Positions 34,673 to 44,515 are shown, counted from the first letter of the stretch. The stretch is DNA of 49,913 nucleotides from Marinactinospora thermotolerans DSM 45154 (GCF_900167435.1 NZ_FUWS01000002.1:1-49913); one strand, 5' to 3'. Translations and numbers: made by a program. The notes: generated by a model from the sequence alone, not told the origin.

Positions 34673-35472
34673 GGAGGGCCGGGGAGCGGCCGCAGGCCCC
34701 TCGTGGCTCGGGGCGGCACAGCGGCGCTCCCGGCCGGGCGTGAGCGGCCCGAACAGGAGGCGGCGCCCGGCCGTGGTGGGGTGCTCCGTGACGCTCCGGC
34801 ACCGCGCCCGGGAGACACGGCCTCAAGGGCGGTGAAGGACGCCGGCCGGGGCAGGGGCGCCGCGATCCCGCCGCGCCCAGGTCGCCGGGGCCGGGAGGCC
34901 GCGCCCGCCGGGCCGCGCGGGCGCGGCCCGGGGCGGTGCCGGCCGGGCGCGGCCGGTACACCGGTCGGCGGGGAGGTCCCGGCCGGTTATCGATGTCAGC
35001 GCGCCCCCGACCGCACCGGCGAGGGGGCGTGGTGGTGCGGTCGGGTGTTCCCGGCTCGGGCGGCCATGCCGGGCCGCGCGTCGAACAGGCCCACGCCGCC
35101 GACCCGCTCGGCCGGCGACAGGGCCGGGCCGGTCGCCCGCTCGGGAAGCGGGTGGCGGACCCGCTGCGAGCACCCCACCAGGGCCGTCACGTGCCGCCTG
35201 CTCGTCAGTGAGACCACGGCCGACGAGTCCATCGGCGCCGTCCCGGCCGGCTCGCCCCCTCGCCCGGCGTCGATGCGAACCACCATGTCCCCGCCGTCCC
35301 TGTCCGCCCGCGCGGCGTCTTGGACTTCGCAGGGTGAGAAATCCGGCGACAAACGTGACGTGAGGCGGCACTCCACTCCCGCGACGGCCGCGAATGCAGC
35401 ACAATCGAAAGAGTCCCCCGCGGGCTCCGACGGTTCGGTGCCCGTGGGACCCGAGCAGACCAGGAGCAGGAC
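34673..35472. other. 800-bp gene-free region with GC-rich hairpins
   Basis: No credible gene is seen. CGGCCGGGCG (34731-34740) pairs with CGCCCGGCCG (34764-34773) and may terminate the phosphonate operon. GGGCCGCGC-GG-GCGCGGCCC at 34910-34929 is a perfect 9-bp hairpin. The last 150 bases, from about 35330, are less GC-rich and probably hold the promoter of the small ORFs. Confidence 0.45.
34731..34773 (+). terminator. Possible terminator of the phosphonate operon
   Basis: A perfect 10-bp stem, CGGCCGGGCG / CGCCCGGCCG, with a 23-nt loop starts 58 bases after the last permease stop. The long loop makes this only moderately likely. Confidence 0.4.
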
Positions 35473-35637
35473 GTGACCGGTCCCCAACAGAGCGCCCGCG
35501 CCTACTTCGCCGAAGCCCTCGCCGAACAGTGCAACGGTGATCCGATCCCCGACTTCTTCTTCGGTCCACCGGCACCGGCGGCGCTGGCTCCCCGAGCCTT
35601 CCCGATGGTCCAGCGCGAGGACTCCGCTTCCGACTGA
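35473..35637 (+). CDS. Small hypothetical protein, 54 residues
   Basis: I do not recognise this protein. GTG 35473 follows AGGAG-N7 and opens a 54-codon frame beginning VTGPQQSARAYFAEALAEQ, then CNGDPIPDFFFGPPAP, and ending REDSASD. The N-terminal half could form an amphipathic helix. The middle holds one Cys, three Phe in a row and a Pro/Ala stretch. Third-position GC is about 78%, above random for this stretch but below the neighbouring genes. A second small ORF follows after 123 bases on the same strand. A peptide precursor or small regulator is possible, but there is no modifying enzyme beside it. Confidence 0.5.
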   Translation: MTGPQQSARAYFAEALAEQCNGDPIPDFFFGPPAPAALAPRAFPMVQREDSASD

Positions 35638-35760
35638 ACCCGTCCGGCGCGGGACGACACGCCGGCCCTTCGAGTTCACGGCCACGCGCTGCCGCTCCGG
35701 CCGGTCCCGTTGGGCCTCGGATCCTCCGGTCCCTCGGACGAACCAACAGAAACGGCCACA

Positions 35761-35967
35761 GTGGAAGATCGCACACACGACACCGTCCCCGGCCCCAAAC
35801 CGGGTGTGTACGAGATCATGACCATGACGGACGAGCAGATCGCCCGCCTCCCCCCTGAACAGGCGGCCGACGCGCACCAGAGATTGTCCCGGGTGGGTCT
35901 GCCGGTCCCCGCGGCCCTGGAGGCGAGGATCAGAGGCGGAGAGGACGACGCGGAGGAAGACGACTGA
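35761..35967 (+). CDS. Small acidic hypothetical protein, 68 residues
   Basis: I do not recognise this protein. GTG 35761 gives a 68-residue frame; ATG 35818 would give 49. The core MTDEQIARLPPEQAADAHQR reads as a helical segment, followed by LPVPAALEARI and a strongly acidic tail (EDDAEEDD). Codon use is well biased, so it is probably a real gene. There is no membrane helix and no cysteine. It converges on the molybdenum enzyme operon ending at 36120. Confidence 0.55.
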   Translation: MEDRTHDTVPGPKPGVYEIMTMTDEQIARLPPEQAADAHQRLSRVGLPVPAALEARIRGGEDDAEEDD

Positions 35968-36119
35968 GCGGTGGCCGGCGTGGGTGCCCGAGCGCCGGAC
36001 ACCCACGGACGCGGCAGGCGGTCCGGTCGACAGCGGCCCTTCCCTAAAGGGGGCGGGCCGGCCTCCCGGTCCGGTCGTGCCCCGAAGCCGGCGCCGCGAC
36101 GGGCCGGCCCGGGCCGGCG

Positions 36120-38195
36120 TCACGCCAGGAAGTGCTCCAGGGTCATCGGAAGCTCGCGGACGCGCACCCCGGTCGCGTGGTAGGCCGCGTTGACGATGGC
36201 CGCCGCCGTGCCCACGATGCCGATCTCCCCGATCCCCTTCGCCCCCAGCGGGTTGACGTAGGGATCCGCCTCGTCGATCCAGTGCGCCTGGAGGTCCACC
36301 ACGTCGGCGTTGGCGGCGATGTGGTACTCGGCAAGGTCGTGGTTGACGACGCAACCGAACCTCGGGTCCACCACGCTGTCCTCGTGGAGGGCCATGGACA
36401 GGCCCATCGTCATCCCGCCGATGAACTGGGAGCGCGCGGTGCGCGGGTTGACGATGCGCCCCGCGGCGAAGACGCCCAGCAGCCGGGGCACCCGCACCTC
36501 GCCGGTGTCGGCGTGCACCCGCACCTCGGCGAACTGGGCGCCGAAGGCGTGCATGGCGTAACGCTCCCTGTTGGGGTTGTCCGGGAGGCCGGCGCGTGCC
36601 TCGGCGCCGTCGGCGGGGGCCGTCCCGTGGCGCTCCCGGAAGGCCTGGGCCGCCGCCACGATCGTCGAACCCCACGAGACGGTCCCCGTGGACCCGCCCG
36701 CCAGAGAGGCCGAAGGCAGTGAGGAGTCGCCGATACGCAGCCGCACCGCCGTCACGGGCACGCCCAGCGCGTCCGCGGCGATCTGGGTGAGGACGGTCCA
36801 GGCGCCGGTGCCGATGTCGGCCGCGCCGATCCGTACGTGGTAGTGGCCGTCCTCGAAGCGGACGGCCGCGACCGAGCCGGGCATCTGCCCGGTGGGGTAG
36901 GTGGACGCCGCCACCCCGGTCCCCACGAGCCACCCGTCCTCCATCCGGCGGCGAGGCTCCGGATCGCGGTCTTGCCAGCCGAACCGGCGGGCCCCCTCGC
37001 GCAGGCAGGCGACGAGATTGCGGCTGGAGAAGGGGCGGCCGGACGCCGGCTCGGTGCCGGGCTCGTTGCGGACGCGCAGCTCGACCGGATCGACACCGCA
37101 GGCCACGGCGAGCTCGTCCATCGCGACCTCGGGGCCGAACATCCCCGGACACTCGCCGGGGGCGCGCATCCACGTGGGCGGCGCCACGTCCAGCGCGGCC
37201 AGCCGGTGGGTGATCCGGCGGTTGGGCGCCGCGTACATGACCTCGGTCGGTTTGCCGGCCTGCTCCAGGAACTCCTTGAAACGCGCGGTCTGGGCCGTCA
37301 CGTCGATGCCGATCCCGGTCAGCCGGCCGTCGGGCTCGGCGGCCAGCCGCACCCGCTGGATGGTGGGGGAGCGGTAGCCCACCAGGTCGAACATCTGCTG
37401 GCGGGTCAGGGCGAGTTTGACGGGCCGGCCCGGCAGCAGGCGGGCGGCCAGGGCCGCCAGGACCACGGGCGGGTGCAGCGGCCCCTTCGAACCGAAACCG
37501 CCGCCGACGTGGGGGGCGATCACGCGGACCCGCTCGGGGTCGAGGCCGAACAGCTCGGCCATCGTCGACCGGACCGAGTGCACGCCCTGGGTGGACTCGT
37601 ACAGGGTGAGCCCGGCGTCCTCCCACACCGCGATGGTGCTGTGCGGCTCCATCGGGTTGTTGTGCTCCATCGGGGTGGTGTAGGTGTGGTCCACGGTCAC
37701 GGGCGCGGACGCCATCGCACCGGCGAGGTCGCCCTGCTCGTCGTCCTCCGCCTCGCCCGGCGTGTACAGGTCGGTGCGCGCGGCCGAGAAGCGCACGTCG
37801 TGGGACCGCTCCTCGTAGTGGACGCGGACGAGCCGCACCGCCTGCCGCGCGGCTTCGGGGGTCTCCGCCAGGACGGCGCCGATGACCTGTCCCCGGTGGG
37901 CGACCTCGTCGGACTGGAGGACGGCCAGTTCGGCGTCGCCGATGTCGGCGAGCCGGGCCGCGTTGTCGTGGGTGAGCACGGTGAGGACGCCGGGCACCGC
38001 CTCGGCGTCGCGCGTGTCGAACTCGCGCACCCGCCCACGGACCACGGTGGCCTGGATCGGATGCAGGTAGGCGGGGGCGTTCAGCTGGTGTTCGAAGGCG
38101 TAGGTTGCGGTTCCGGTGACCTTGGCGGGGCCGTCGACACGGCCGATGTCGGCGCCGATGGCCCGGGTCGAGGTGTTCTCCAGCAGACCGCTCAT
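36120..38195 (-). CDS. PaoC-like molybdenum subunit of an aldehyde oxidoreductase
   Basis: This 691-residue xanthine-oxidase-family catalytic subunit has an N-terminal a/b hammerhead ([20 protein letters not shown]) and a Mo-cofactor domain with [16 protein letters not shown] and [13 protein letters not shown]. The catalytic Glu loop is [12 protein letters not shown]. Domain layout and length match PaoC/YagR rather than the CoxL-like protein at 19065. The substrate is probably an aldehyde. ATG 38195 overlaps the FAD-subunit stop (ATGA). It is the last gene of the operon; no PaoD-type chaperone is present. Confidence 0.9.
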   Translation of the reverse strand: MSGLLENTSTRAIGADIGRVDGPAKVTGTATYAFEHQLNAPAYLHPIQATVVRGRVREFDTRDAEAVPGVLTVLTHDNAARLADIGDAELAVLQSDEVAHRGQVIGAVLAETPEAARQAVRLVRVHYEERSHDVRFSAARTDLYTPGEAEDDEQGDLAGAMASAPVTVDHTYTTPMEHNNPMEPHSTIAVWEDAGLTLYESTQGVHSVRSTMAELFGLDPERVRVIAPHVGGGFGSKGPLHPPVVLAALAARLLPGRPVKLALTRQQMFDLVGYRSPTIQRVRLAAEPDGRLTGIGIDVTAQTARFKEFLEQAGKPTEVMYAAPNRRITHRLAALDVAPPTWMRAPGECPGMFGPEVAMDELAVACGVDPVELRVRNEPGTEPASGRPFSSRNLVACLREGARRFGWQDRDPEPRRRMEDGWLVGTGVAASTYPTGQMPGSVAAVRFEDGHYHVRIGAADIGTGAWTVLTQIAADALGVPVTAVRLRIGDSSLPSASLAGGSTGTVSWGSTIVAAAQAFRERHGTAPADGAEARAGLPDNPNRERYAMHAFGAQFAEVRVHADTGEVRVPRLLGVFAAGRIVNPRTARSQFIGGMTMGLSMALHEDSVVDPRFGCVVNHDLAEYHIAANADVVDLQAHWIDEADPYVNPLGAKGIGEIGIVGTAAAIVNAAYHATGVRVRELPMTLEHFLA

Positions 38196-39187
38196 CGTGT
38201 CCTCTCCTCCTCGACGAGGTCGCGCAGCGTGGCCACCAGTGTGTTGCGGGCCAGGGTGGGTTTGAACTCGTTGCCCTCCACCGGCCGGGCCTCGGCGAGT
38301 TCGGCCTCGGCGGCGGCGCGCAACGTCTCCTCGGTGGGGCGGGCGCCACGCAGCTCGGCCTCGGCGCGGGTGGCCCGCCACGGCTTGTGCGCCACCCCGC
38401 CCAGCGCGATCCGCGCCTCGCGGATCACCCCGTCGGACAGGTCCACCGCGGCGGCGACGGAGACCAGCGCGAAGGCGTAGGAGGCCCGGTCGCGGACCTT
38501 CCGGTAGCGCGAGCGTGCGGCGAAGGGCAGGTCGGGCAGTTCCACGGCGGTGATGAGGTCGCCGTGGCGCAGGACGGTGTCGCGCTCGGGGGCGTCCCCG
38601 GGAAGCCGGTGCAGCTCGGTCATCGCGACGCGCCGTTCGCCGTCGGTCCCCTGGACGACGACGGTGGCGTCCAGCGCGCTCAACGCGACCGCCATGTCCG
38701 AGGGGTGGGTGGCGATGCAGTGCTCGGAGGCGCCGAGAATGGCGTGGTAGCGGGTGTAGCCGCCGAACGCCGAGCATCCCGAGCCGGGCCGGCGCTTGTT
38801 GCACGCCATGGTGACGTCCTGGAAGTACACGCACCGGGTCCGTTGCAGCAGGTTGCCCCCCGTGGTGGCGGCGTTGCGGAGCTGTCCGGAGGCGCCCGAC
38901 AGCAACGCCTGCGACAGCACCGGGTAGCGCCGTCGGATCAGCGGGTCGGCGGCGAGGTCGCTGTTGCGCATGCCGGCGCCGATGCGGACCCCTCCGTCGG
39001 GCAGCGGTTCGACCCCGTCGGGAAGCAGCCGGGTGACGTCCACGAGCAGGTCGGGGTCGACGATGCCGAGCTTGAGGTGGTCGACGAGGTTGGTGCCGCC
39101 GCCGAGGAACATCGCCCGTGGGTCGGCGGCCACGGTCGCGACCGCGCCGGCGGCGTCCTCGGCGCGACGGTAGTCGAACGGGTTCAC
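38192..39187 (-). CDS. PaoB-like FAD subunit with extra iron-sulfur cysteines
   Basis: This is a 331-residue FAD-binding subunit (FLGGGTNL near 27-34, [13 protein letters not shown]). It carries the extra cysteines of the PaoB type: C119, C129, C138 and C157, which in E. coli PaoB hold an additional [4Fe-4S] cluster. The C-terminal flavoprotein domain is complete. The start at GTG 39187 overlaps the iron-sulfur-subunit stop (GTGA), and its stop overlaps the PaoC-like start. Confidence 0.9.
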   Translation of the reverse strand: MNPFDYRRAEDAAGAVATVAADPRAMFLGGGTNLVDHLKLGIVDPDLLVDVTRLLPDGVEPLPDGGVRIGAGMRNSDLAADPLIRRRYPVLSQALLSGASGQLRNAATTGGNLLQRTRCVYFQDVTMACNKRRPGSGCSAFGGYTRYHAILGASEHCIATHPSDMAVALSALDATVVVQGTDGERRVAMTELHRLPGDAPERDTVLRHGDLITAVELPDLPFAARSRYRKVRDRASYAFALVSVAAAVDLSDGVIREARIALGGVAHKPWRATRAEAELRGARPTEETLRAAAEAELAEARPVEGNEFKPTLARNTLVATLRDLVEEERTR

Positions 39188-39696
39188 CGGGAGACCTCCT
39201 TCGCCGCGCGCACCGCGGTGACGATGTTGGCGTAGGCGCCACAGCGGCACAGGTTCCCGCTCATCCGCTCACGGATCTCGGCGTCGTCGAGGACGGGGGT
39301 GTCGGCGACGGGACGCCCGGCGGCGCTGGGCCATCCGGCGGCGACCTCCTCCAGCATCCCCACGGCCGAGCAGACCTGCCCCGGGGTGCAGTAGCCGCAC
39401 TGGAACCCGTCATGGTCGACGAAGGCCTGCTGGACGGGGTGGAGCTCCCCGTCGGTTCCCAGGCCCTCGGCGGTCACCACCTCGGAACCGTCACAGGCCA
39501 CCGCCAGCACCAGGCAGCCGTTGATCCTGCGGCCGTCGAGCAGCACGGTGCAGGCACCGCACTGGCCGTGGTCGCAGCCCTTCTTGGGGGAGGTCACGCC
39601 GAGACGTTCGCGCAGCGCGTCCAGCAGCGTGGTCCGCGTGTCCACGCGCAGCGGCCACTCCCGCCCGTTCACCCGAAGTATGATGTCGCTCTCCAT
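39184..39696 (-). CDS. PaoA-like 2Fe-2S subunit
   Basis: This 170-residue subunit has two [2Fe-2S] clusters. The ferredoxin-type ligands are C41, C46, C49 and C61, and the second set is C100, C103, C150 and C152. Unlike E. coli PaoA it has no Tat signal, since the protein starts directly at [14 protein letters not shown]. This complex should therefore stay in the cytoplasm. It is the first gene of the operon, with ATG at 39696 and its promoter in the 270-bp spacer shared with glnII. Confidence 0.92.
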   Translation of the reverse strand: MESDIILRVNGREWPLRVDTRTTLLDALRERLGVTSPKKGCDHGQCGACTVLLDGRRINGCLVLAVACDGSEVVTAEGLGTDGELHPVQQAFVDHDGFQCGYCTPGQVCSAVGMLEEVAAGWPSAAGRPVADTPVLDDAEIRERMSGNLCRCGAYANIVTAVRAAKEVSR

Positions 39697-39874
39697 CGCA
39701 TGCCTCTCGTTTCGAAGCTCCGGCTCATCCCCGGCTACCCGAGGCGCCCTCCCCTTAAGCCCGCGCGCGCGACGGGCGCGCGAAGACGCGCGCCGTCCCG
39801 GCCGGGCGCCGCGCTCGCGGACGGGACGTCACCGCCGGTGGCGGGGGCCACACGCAAGGGTGCGGACCGGGGGG

Positions 39875-39912
39875 TTCACACCCTGTTCACAAACGGGAAA
39901 CAGCCGGGAAAA
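39875..39912 (+). promoter_or_regulatory. GlnR-like binding site upstream of glnII
   Basis: Four pentamers are spaced exactly six bases apart: TTCAC (39875), TTCAC (39886), GAAAC (39897) and GAAAA (39908). The inner pair GTTCAC-N6-GAAAC fits the actinomycete GlnR consensus (GTnAC-N6-GAAAC), and the 11-bp spacing is characteristic. It lies 56-93 bp upstream of a known class of GlnR target. Confidence 0.55.
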
Positions 39913-39967
39913 AGGCGCTTGTGACGCTGCTGGAAGCATTCGCCCCTTCGCCCCGAGGAAGCCAGCC

Positions 39968-40981
39968 GTGAGCTACAAGGCCGAGTACATCTGGATCGAC
40001 GGCACCCAGCCGACCGCCAAGCTGCGTTCGAAGACCAAGGTCCTGCCCGACGGTGTCGAGCCGCCGGTGTGGGGCTTCGACGGATCCAGCACCAACCAGG
40101 CCCACGGGGCCTCGTCGGACTGCGTCCTCAAGCCGGTGTTCGTCTGCCCCGACCCGATCCGCGGCGGCGACAACGTGCTCGTGCTCAACGAGGTCCTGCT
40201 GCCCGACATGACCCCCCACCCCTCCAACACCCGGGTGCTGCTCACCCCGGTCGCCGAGCGGTTCGCCGGTCAGGAGCCGATCTTCGGCATCGAGCAGGAG
40301 TACACCTTCTTCGCCGGCGCCCGCCCGCTCGGCTTCCCCGAGGGCGGGTTCCCCGCCCCGCAGGGCGGCTACTACTGCGGTGTCGGCGCCGACGAGATCT
40401 TCGGCCGCGAGATCGTCGAGAAGCACCTCGACAACTGCCTCGCCGCCGGCCTGTCCATCTCCGGTATCAACGCCGAGGTCATGCCCGGCCAGTGGGAGTT
40501 CCAGGTGGGGCCGCTGTCCCCGCTGGAGGTCTCCGACCAGCTGTGGGTGGCCCGTTGGCTGCTGTACCGCACCGCCGAGGAGTTCGGTGTCTCCGCCACC
40601 CTCGACCCCAAGCCGGTCCGGGGCGACTGGAACGGCGCCGGCGCGCACACCAACTTCTCGACCAAGGCCATGCGTGAGGGCTACGAGCCGATCATCACCG
40701 CCTGCGAGGCCCTCGGCGAGAAGGCCCAGGAGCACGTGCGCGGCTACGGCGACGACATCGAGAGCCGCCTGACGGGCCTGCACGAGACCGCCCCGTGGAG
40801 CGAGTACAGCTACGGCGTCTCCGACCGCGGCGCCTCGGTGCGCATCCCGTGGCAGGTCGAGGTCGACAAGAAGGGCTACATCGAGGACCGTCGCCCCAAC
40901 GCCAACTGCGACCCCTACGTCGTCACCCGCCTCATCGTCGACACCTGCTGCGCCGCCCTGGAGAAGGCCGAGCAGGTCTGA
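39968..40981 (+). CDS. glnII: Glutamine synthetase, type II (eukaryotic-like)
   Basis: This 337-residue GSII makes glutamine from glutamate, ammonia and ATP. GSII landmarks are WGFDGSSTNQAHGASSDC, FGIEQEYTFF, GINAEVMPGQWEFQVGP, WNGAGAHTNFSTKAMR and ASVRIPWQ. The length fits GSII, not the ~470-residue GSI, and there is no adenylylation site. The start at GTG 39968 follows GAGGAAG. A GlnR-like site upstream and a strong terminator downstream make it a single-gene nitrogen-controlled unit. Confidence 0.96.
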   Translation: MSYKAEYIWIDGTQPTAKLRSKTKVLPDGVEPPVWGFDGSSTNQAHGASSDCVLKPVFVCPDPIRGGDNVLVLNEVLLPDMTPHPSNTRVLLTPVAERFAGQEPIFGIEQEYTFFAGARPLGFPEGGFPAPQGGYYCGVGADEIFGREIVEKHLDNCLAAGLSISGINAEVMPGQWEFQVGPLSPLEVSDQLWVARWLLYRTAEEFGVSATLDPKPVRGDWNGAGAHTNFSTKAMREGYEPIITACEALGEKAQEHVRGYGDDIESRLTGLHETAPWSEYSYGVSDRGASVRIPWQVEVDKKGYIEDRRPNANCDPYVVTRLIVDTCCAALEKAEQV

Positions 40982-40993
40982 GTCGCCGGGCTC

Positions 40994-41025
40994 CGGCCCC
41001 GTGGGCGTCGCCGCCCGCGGGGCCG
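40994..41025 (+). terminator. glnII terminator
   Basis: The outer stem CGGCCCCG/CGGGGCCG encloses an inner stem GGGCG/CGCCC, starting 12 bases after the stop. Confidence 0.75.
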
Positions 41026-41065
41026 TCGCGTTTCACCGTGGAGGCGTGGGGCAGAGCGTTCCCGC

Positions 41066-42310
41066 ATGGATCCCGACCGCGTCCCCGTTCTCGACCGGAC
41101 CCTCCCGTTGCTGGCGGCCGGATACGCCTGGCTGCCCGATCGCCGGCGGGCCACGGCCGACGGCATGGTGCGCTCCCGGCTGCTGGGCCGGCACGCGGTG
41201 GGCCTGTGTGGTCCCGAGGCGGTCCGCTTCTTCTACGACGAACGGCACGTGCGGCGCGCCTCGGCCCTGCCCGAGCCCGTGCGCGGCACGCTGACCGGAA
41301 ACGGCGCGGTGCACACCCTGGACGGCGCGGCCCACCGCGCCCGCAAGGCGATGTTCCTGACGCTGCTCGCCGACCCCGCGGCCGTCGCCGGCCTCGTCCG
41401 CCACACCACCGCGGCCTGGGACGAGGCGGTTCCGCGGTGGCGGGAACGGCCCCGGATCGTCCTGTTCGACGAGGCCAGCCGGGTGCTCGCCCGCGGTGTC
41501 TGCGCCTGGGCGGGGGTTCCCCTGACGGAGGGCGAGGTCGCCCCCATGGCCCGTGACCTGGTGGCGCTGGTGGACGGGTTCGCCACGCTGGGCCCGCGTC
41601 ACTGGCGGGCGCGGGCCGCGCGGGGGCGGCGCGAAGCCCAACTGGCCCGGCTGGTGGGTGACGTGCGCGCCGGTGCGGCGTCCCCGGCGCGCGGCTCCGC
41701 GGTCGACGTCGTGGCAGGCCACCGCGACCCCGACACGGGGCTCCTCGCTCCCCGCACGGCGGCGGTGGAACTCCTCAACATCCTGCGTCCCACGGTCGCG
41801 GTCGCCTGGTTCGTCACCTACGCGGCGCACGCCCTGCACCTGTGGCCGCGGCATCGGCCACGGCTGCGCCAGGACGGCACCGCCTACGTCGAGGCGTTCG
41901 TCCACGAGGTCCGCCGCTTCTACCCCTTCGCGCCCTTCGTCGCGGGCAGGGCCGTGCGGGACCTGTCCTGGCGTGGGGAGCCGATCCCCGCGGGGGCGCT
42001 CGTCCTGCTCGACCTGTACGGCCAGAACCACGACGCCGGACTGTGGCCCGACCCCTACGCCTTCGACCCGGGCCGTTTCCTGCGCCACCCGCCCGGCCGT
42101 GACGACCTGGTGCCCCAAGGGGGCGGGGATCCGGCCACCGGCCACCGCTGCCCGGGCGAGGGGATCACCGTGGCGCTGCTCCAGGCGCTCGTACCACGGT
42201 TGGCGCGCCTCGACTACGCCGTGGTCGACCAGGACCTGACGATCTCGCTGAGACGTGTCCCCGCCCGTCCGCGCAGCGGCGTCGCCATCGCCGTCGGGCG
42301 GTCCGCCTGA
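41066..42310 (+). CDS. CYP152-type cytochrome P450 fatty-acid peroxygenase
   Basis: This 414-residue P450 belongs to the CYP152 (P450-BSbeta/OleT) family, which uses H2O2 to hydroxylate or decarboxylate fatty acids. Diagnostic features are the Arg241-Pro242 pair in NILRPTVA, which replaces the usual acid-alcohol pair and binds the fatty-acid carboxylate. Others are [22 protein letters not shown] and the heme loop [17 protein letters not shown] with Cys362. His83 (GAVHTLDG) aligns with His85 of OleT, where BSbeta has Gln, so alkene formation is conceivable. There are no redox partners nearby, as expected for a peroxygenase. The start is ATG 41066. Confidence 0.92.
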   Translation: MDPDRVPVLDRTLPLLAAGYAWLPDRRRATADGMVRSRLLGRHAVGLCGPEAVRFFYDERHVRRASALPEPVRGTLTGNGAVHTLDGAAHRARKAMFLTLLADPAAVAGLVRHTTAAWDEAVPRWRERPRIVLFDEASRVLARGVCAWAGVPLTEGEVAPMARDLVALVDGFATLGPRHWRARAARGRREAQLARLVGDVRAGAASPARGSAVDVVAGHRDPDTGLLAPRTAAVELLNILRPTVAVAWFVTYAAHALHLWPRHRPRLRQDGTAYVEAFVHEVRRFYPFAPFVAGRAVRDLSWRGEPIPAGALVLLDLYGQNHDAGLWPDPYAFDPGRFLRHPPGRDDLVPQGGGDPATGHRCPGEGITVALLQALVPRLARLDYAVVDQDLTISLRRVPARPRSGVAIAVGRSA

Positions 42311-42474
42311 CCCTTCGCTCCTGGCGGGGAAGGGCGCGGACGGGATCCGCCACGGTGGGGGCACGAGGTTTCTCCCGGCCCTTGGTGGAGGTCGCCGGTG
42401 CGTCGTGGCGTAGTCGAATCCGTACCAGCCCCACTGCCCATGAGGAGCCGCGTGGACGGCGCGCCACGACGGCG

Positions 42475-42750
42475 GGGTCCGCGCCGAGCCGCTCCGGCGG
42501 GGGCGGAACCGGGCCGATCGGCACCGGCGCCCCCATCGCGCCCCGCCGCGTCCCTGCCCGATGGCGCGGTCCCCTGGACGCCGGGGCGGAGCCGCTGGAG
42601 CGCCACGTCATCGCCGTCCTCGACGGCGTGCGCCGGGGCGAGGGCACACGCGACGCGGCGCCCACCGACTACGGCGTGGTGATCACCGGACCAGGGGAGG
42701 CGCCGTTCGTCGACCGGGGAGCGGCCGGCCGTGGGGTCTCGTGGTGCTCC
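42475..42750 (+). pseudogene. Possible remnant of a hydantoinase B C-terminus
   Basis: One frame reads [11 protein letters not shown], then [18 protein letters not shown] and [10 protein letters not shown] followed by PFVDRGAAG. This recalls the C-terminal end of HyuB/N-methylhydantoinase B proteins (GGGGYG..., DV.DG..., YGVVL...VDEAAT), but nothing of the preceding 450 residues is present. It lies just upstream of a ring-opening amidohydrolase, a sensible former neighbour. The assignment is from memory of the family pattern and is weak. Confidence 0.35.
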
Positions 42751-42849
42751 GCGCCCCGAGGGGGGTACCTAAGGGCCGCGGAGGCGCGCCGGGAGCCGGC
42801 GCGACGGCGACAGTACAGGCCGGACGGACGGAGAGAGGGGTGGGCGCGG

Positions 42850-43959
42850 ATGCCCAGGCCGATCGAGGTACACAAGGTGGCGATCGAGAGCGTCACCGAC
42901 GGGTCCGGGCTCGCCCGGCTCATCGACGACGGGGTGTTCAGCGCCGATGACGTCCTCGCCGTCATCGGTAAGACCGAGGGGAACGGCGGGGTCAACGACT
43001 ACACCCGCATCCTGGCCGATCGGGCCTTCCGTGAGGTGCTGGTGGCCAAGGGGGGACGGAGCGCGGCCGAGGTCGGCGAGGTTCCGCTGGTGTGGTCCGG
43101 TGGCACCGACGGCGTGCTGTCCCCCCACGCGACGGTGTTCGCCTACGCTCCCCGGGACCGCTATCCGGCCACCGACGAGCTCAGGGTCACGGTCGGTGTC
43201 GCGATGAGCCGGGAGATCCTGCCCGAGGACATCGGCCGCCCCGAGATGGTGCGCAAGGTCGCCGAGGGGGTGCGCGTGGCGATGGAACGGGCCGGGATCA
43301 CCGACCCCGCCGACGTCCACTACGTGCAGACGAAGACGCCCCTGCTGGTCCTCGACACCATCAACGAGGCGAAGGCGCGAGGCCGCGACGTCGTCACCGA
43401 GGACACGCTGAAGTCGATGGACATCTCCAACTCCACGACGGCGTTGGGCATCGCGGTGGCGCTGGGGGAGATCGAGGAACCGCGGGCCGAGCAGATCCAC
43501 ACCGACCTGTCGCTGTACTCATCGGTGGCCTCGTGCTCCTCCGGGGTGGAGCTGGACCGGGCACAGATCGTCGTGGTCGGCAACGCGCGTGGCATCGGCG
43601 GGAGGTTCCGCGCCGGCCACGGTGTCATGCGCGACGCCCTGGACGCCGACGGCGTGTGGTCGGCGATCCGTTCAGCGGGGTTGGAGCTGCCCGAGCGCCC
43701 CCACCCCGACGACCTCAAGGGGCGGTTGGTCAACGTGTTCCTCAAGTGCGAGGCCGATCCCGGTGGGCGGGTGCGTGGCCGGCGCAACATCATGCTCGAC
43801 GACTCCGACGTGCACTGGCATCGGCAGATCAAGGCCGCGGTGGGCGGGGTGGCCGCCGCTGTCACCGGGGATCCCGCGGTGTTCGTGTCCGTGGCTGCGG
43901 TTCACCAGGGACCGCCGGGGGGCGGCCCGGTCGCGGCCGTGGTCGATCTCGGGGAGTGA
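42850..43959 (+). CDS. Ring-opening amidohydrolase (barbiturase/cyanuric acid hydrolase family)
   Basis: This 369-residue enzyme of the AtzD/TrzD/barbiturase family hydrolyses cyclic ureides such as barbiturate or cyanuric acid. Three repeated modules are visible. The first has [14 protein letters not shown] and [14 protein letters not shown]. The second has [11 protein letters not shown] and [14 protein letters not shown]. The third has [13 protein letters not shown] and the closing [12 protein letters not shown] metal-site region. The paired Ser/Lys residues of the three active-site modules appear intact. Barbiturate against cyanurate cannot be decided by eye. ATG 42850 follows GAGAGGGGTGGG. 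It is monocistronic with a strong terminator. Confidence 0.92.
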   Translation: MPRPIEVHKVAIESVTDGSGLARLIDDGVFSADDVLAVIGKTEGNGGVNDYTRILADRAFREVLVAKGGRSAAEVGEVPLVWSGGTDGVLSPHATVFAYAPRDRYPATDELRVTVGVAMSREILPEDIGRPEMVRKVAEGVRVAMERAGITDPADVHYVQTKTPLLVLDTINEAKARGRDVVTEDTLKSMDISNSTTALGIAVALGEIEEPRAEQIHTDLSLYSSVASCSSGVELDRAQIVVVGNARGIGGRFRAGHGVMRDALDADGVWSAIRSAGLELPERPHPDDLKGRLVNVFLKCEADPGGRVRGRRNIMLDDSDVHWHRQIKAAVGGVAAAVTGDPAVFVSVAAVHQGPPGGGPVAAVVDLGE

Positions 43960-43965
43960 GGCAGG

Positions 43966-43995
43966 GCGCCCGCCCGTGCCCGATCGGGCGGGCGC
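43966..43995 (+). terminator. Terminator after the ring-opening amidohydrolase
   Basis: GCGCCCGCCCG and CGGGCGGGCGC form an 11-bp perfect stem with an 8-nt loop, seven bases after the stop. TCAAGTGCTCTTTT follows. Confidence 0.8.
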
Positions 43996-44143
43996 TGTCA
44001 AGTGCTCTTTTCCCATATGCAATTTCATGTGAGCTGGATAGCATTCGAAAAACCGCGCGTGGAATCGATTGATCGGTAATGCTGGGCGTTCGGCACTACC
44101 ATGACCGTGGCTCATCTTCATCAGGCAGGAAAAGAGTCCAGAC

Positions 44144-44413
44144 GTGGCCCACGAAGTCGGCGCACAGGAAAAGATTACTTATGGGCGAAATGACCGTTTC
44201 GAGGGCGGTCCGGTCGGCGGCGGCCGGTTCTGGGTGGACGAACAGGGGAGGCCCACCGCGCGGATCGGCGGCCCTCCCGACTGGTGGCCGAACAGGATGA
44301 TCGACGTGCGCGTCGGTGACACCTTCACCGTCGGCGGACAGACCTGGCGGATCACCGATATCGCCGATCCGGAGAGCCCGCAGGCCTACCTTCTGACGAC
44401 CCGGGTCGGTTGA
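44144..44413 (+). CDS. Small DUF6406-like protein
   Basis: This 89-residue soluble protein has VRVGDTFTVGGQTWRITDI and a closing segment AYLLTTRVG, resembling the small DUF6406 proteins of actinomycetes. Its function is unknown. The N-terminal 45 residues contain PDWWPNRM and a Gly-rich turn. The start at GTG 44144 follows AGGAAAAG. An AT-rich promoter region (about 44000-44060) precedes it, which is uncommon in this window. Confidence 0.65.
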   Translation: MAHEVGAQEKITYGRNDRFEGGPVGGGRFWVDEQGRPTARIGGPPDWWPNRMIDVRVGDTFTVGGQTWRITDIADPESPQAYLLTTRVG

Positions 44414-44515
44414 CCGAGACCAATGGGACGTCGACCGGAGTGGGGCTCGCGATTTCACCCCTGATCGAGGGATTCCCGCTCCGTCCGTTTCGCTCCGCCC
44501 ATTCCGCCGGGCGGA

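Noticed and set aside
34996-38349. Very long minus-strand open frame over 3 kb
   Set aside because: It overlaps the PaoC-like gene in another frame, is Arg/Pro-rich and has no motif. It is a shadow caused by GC content.
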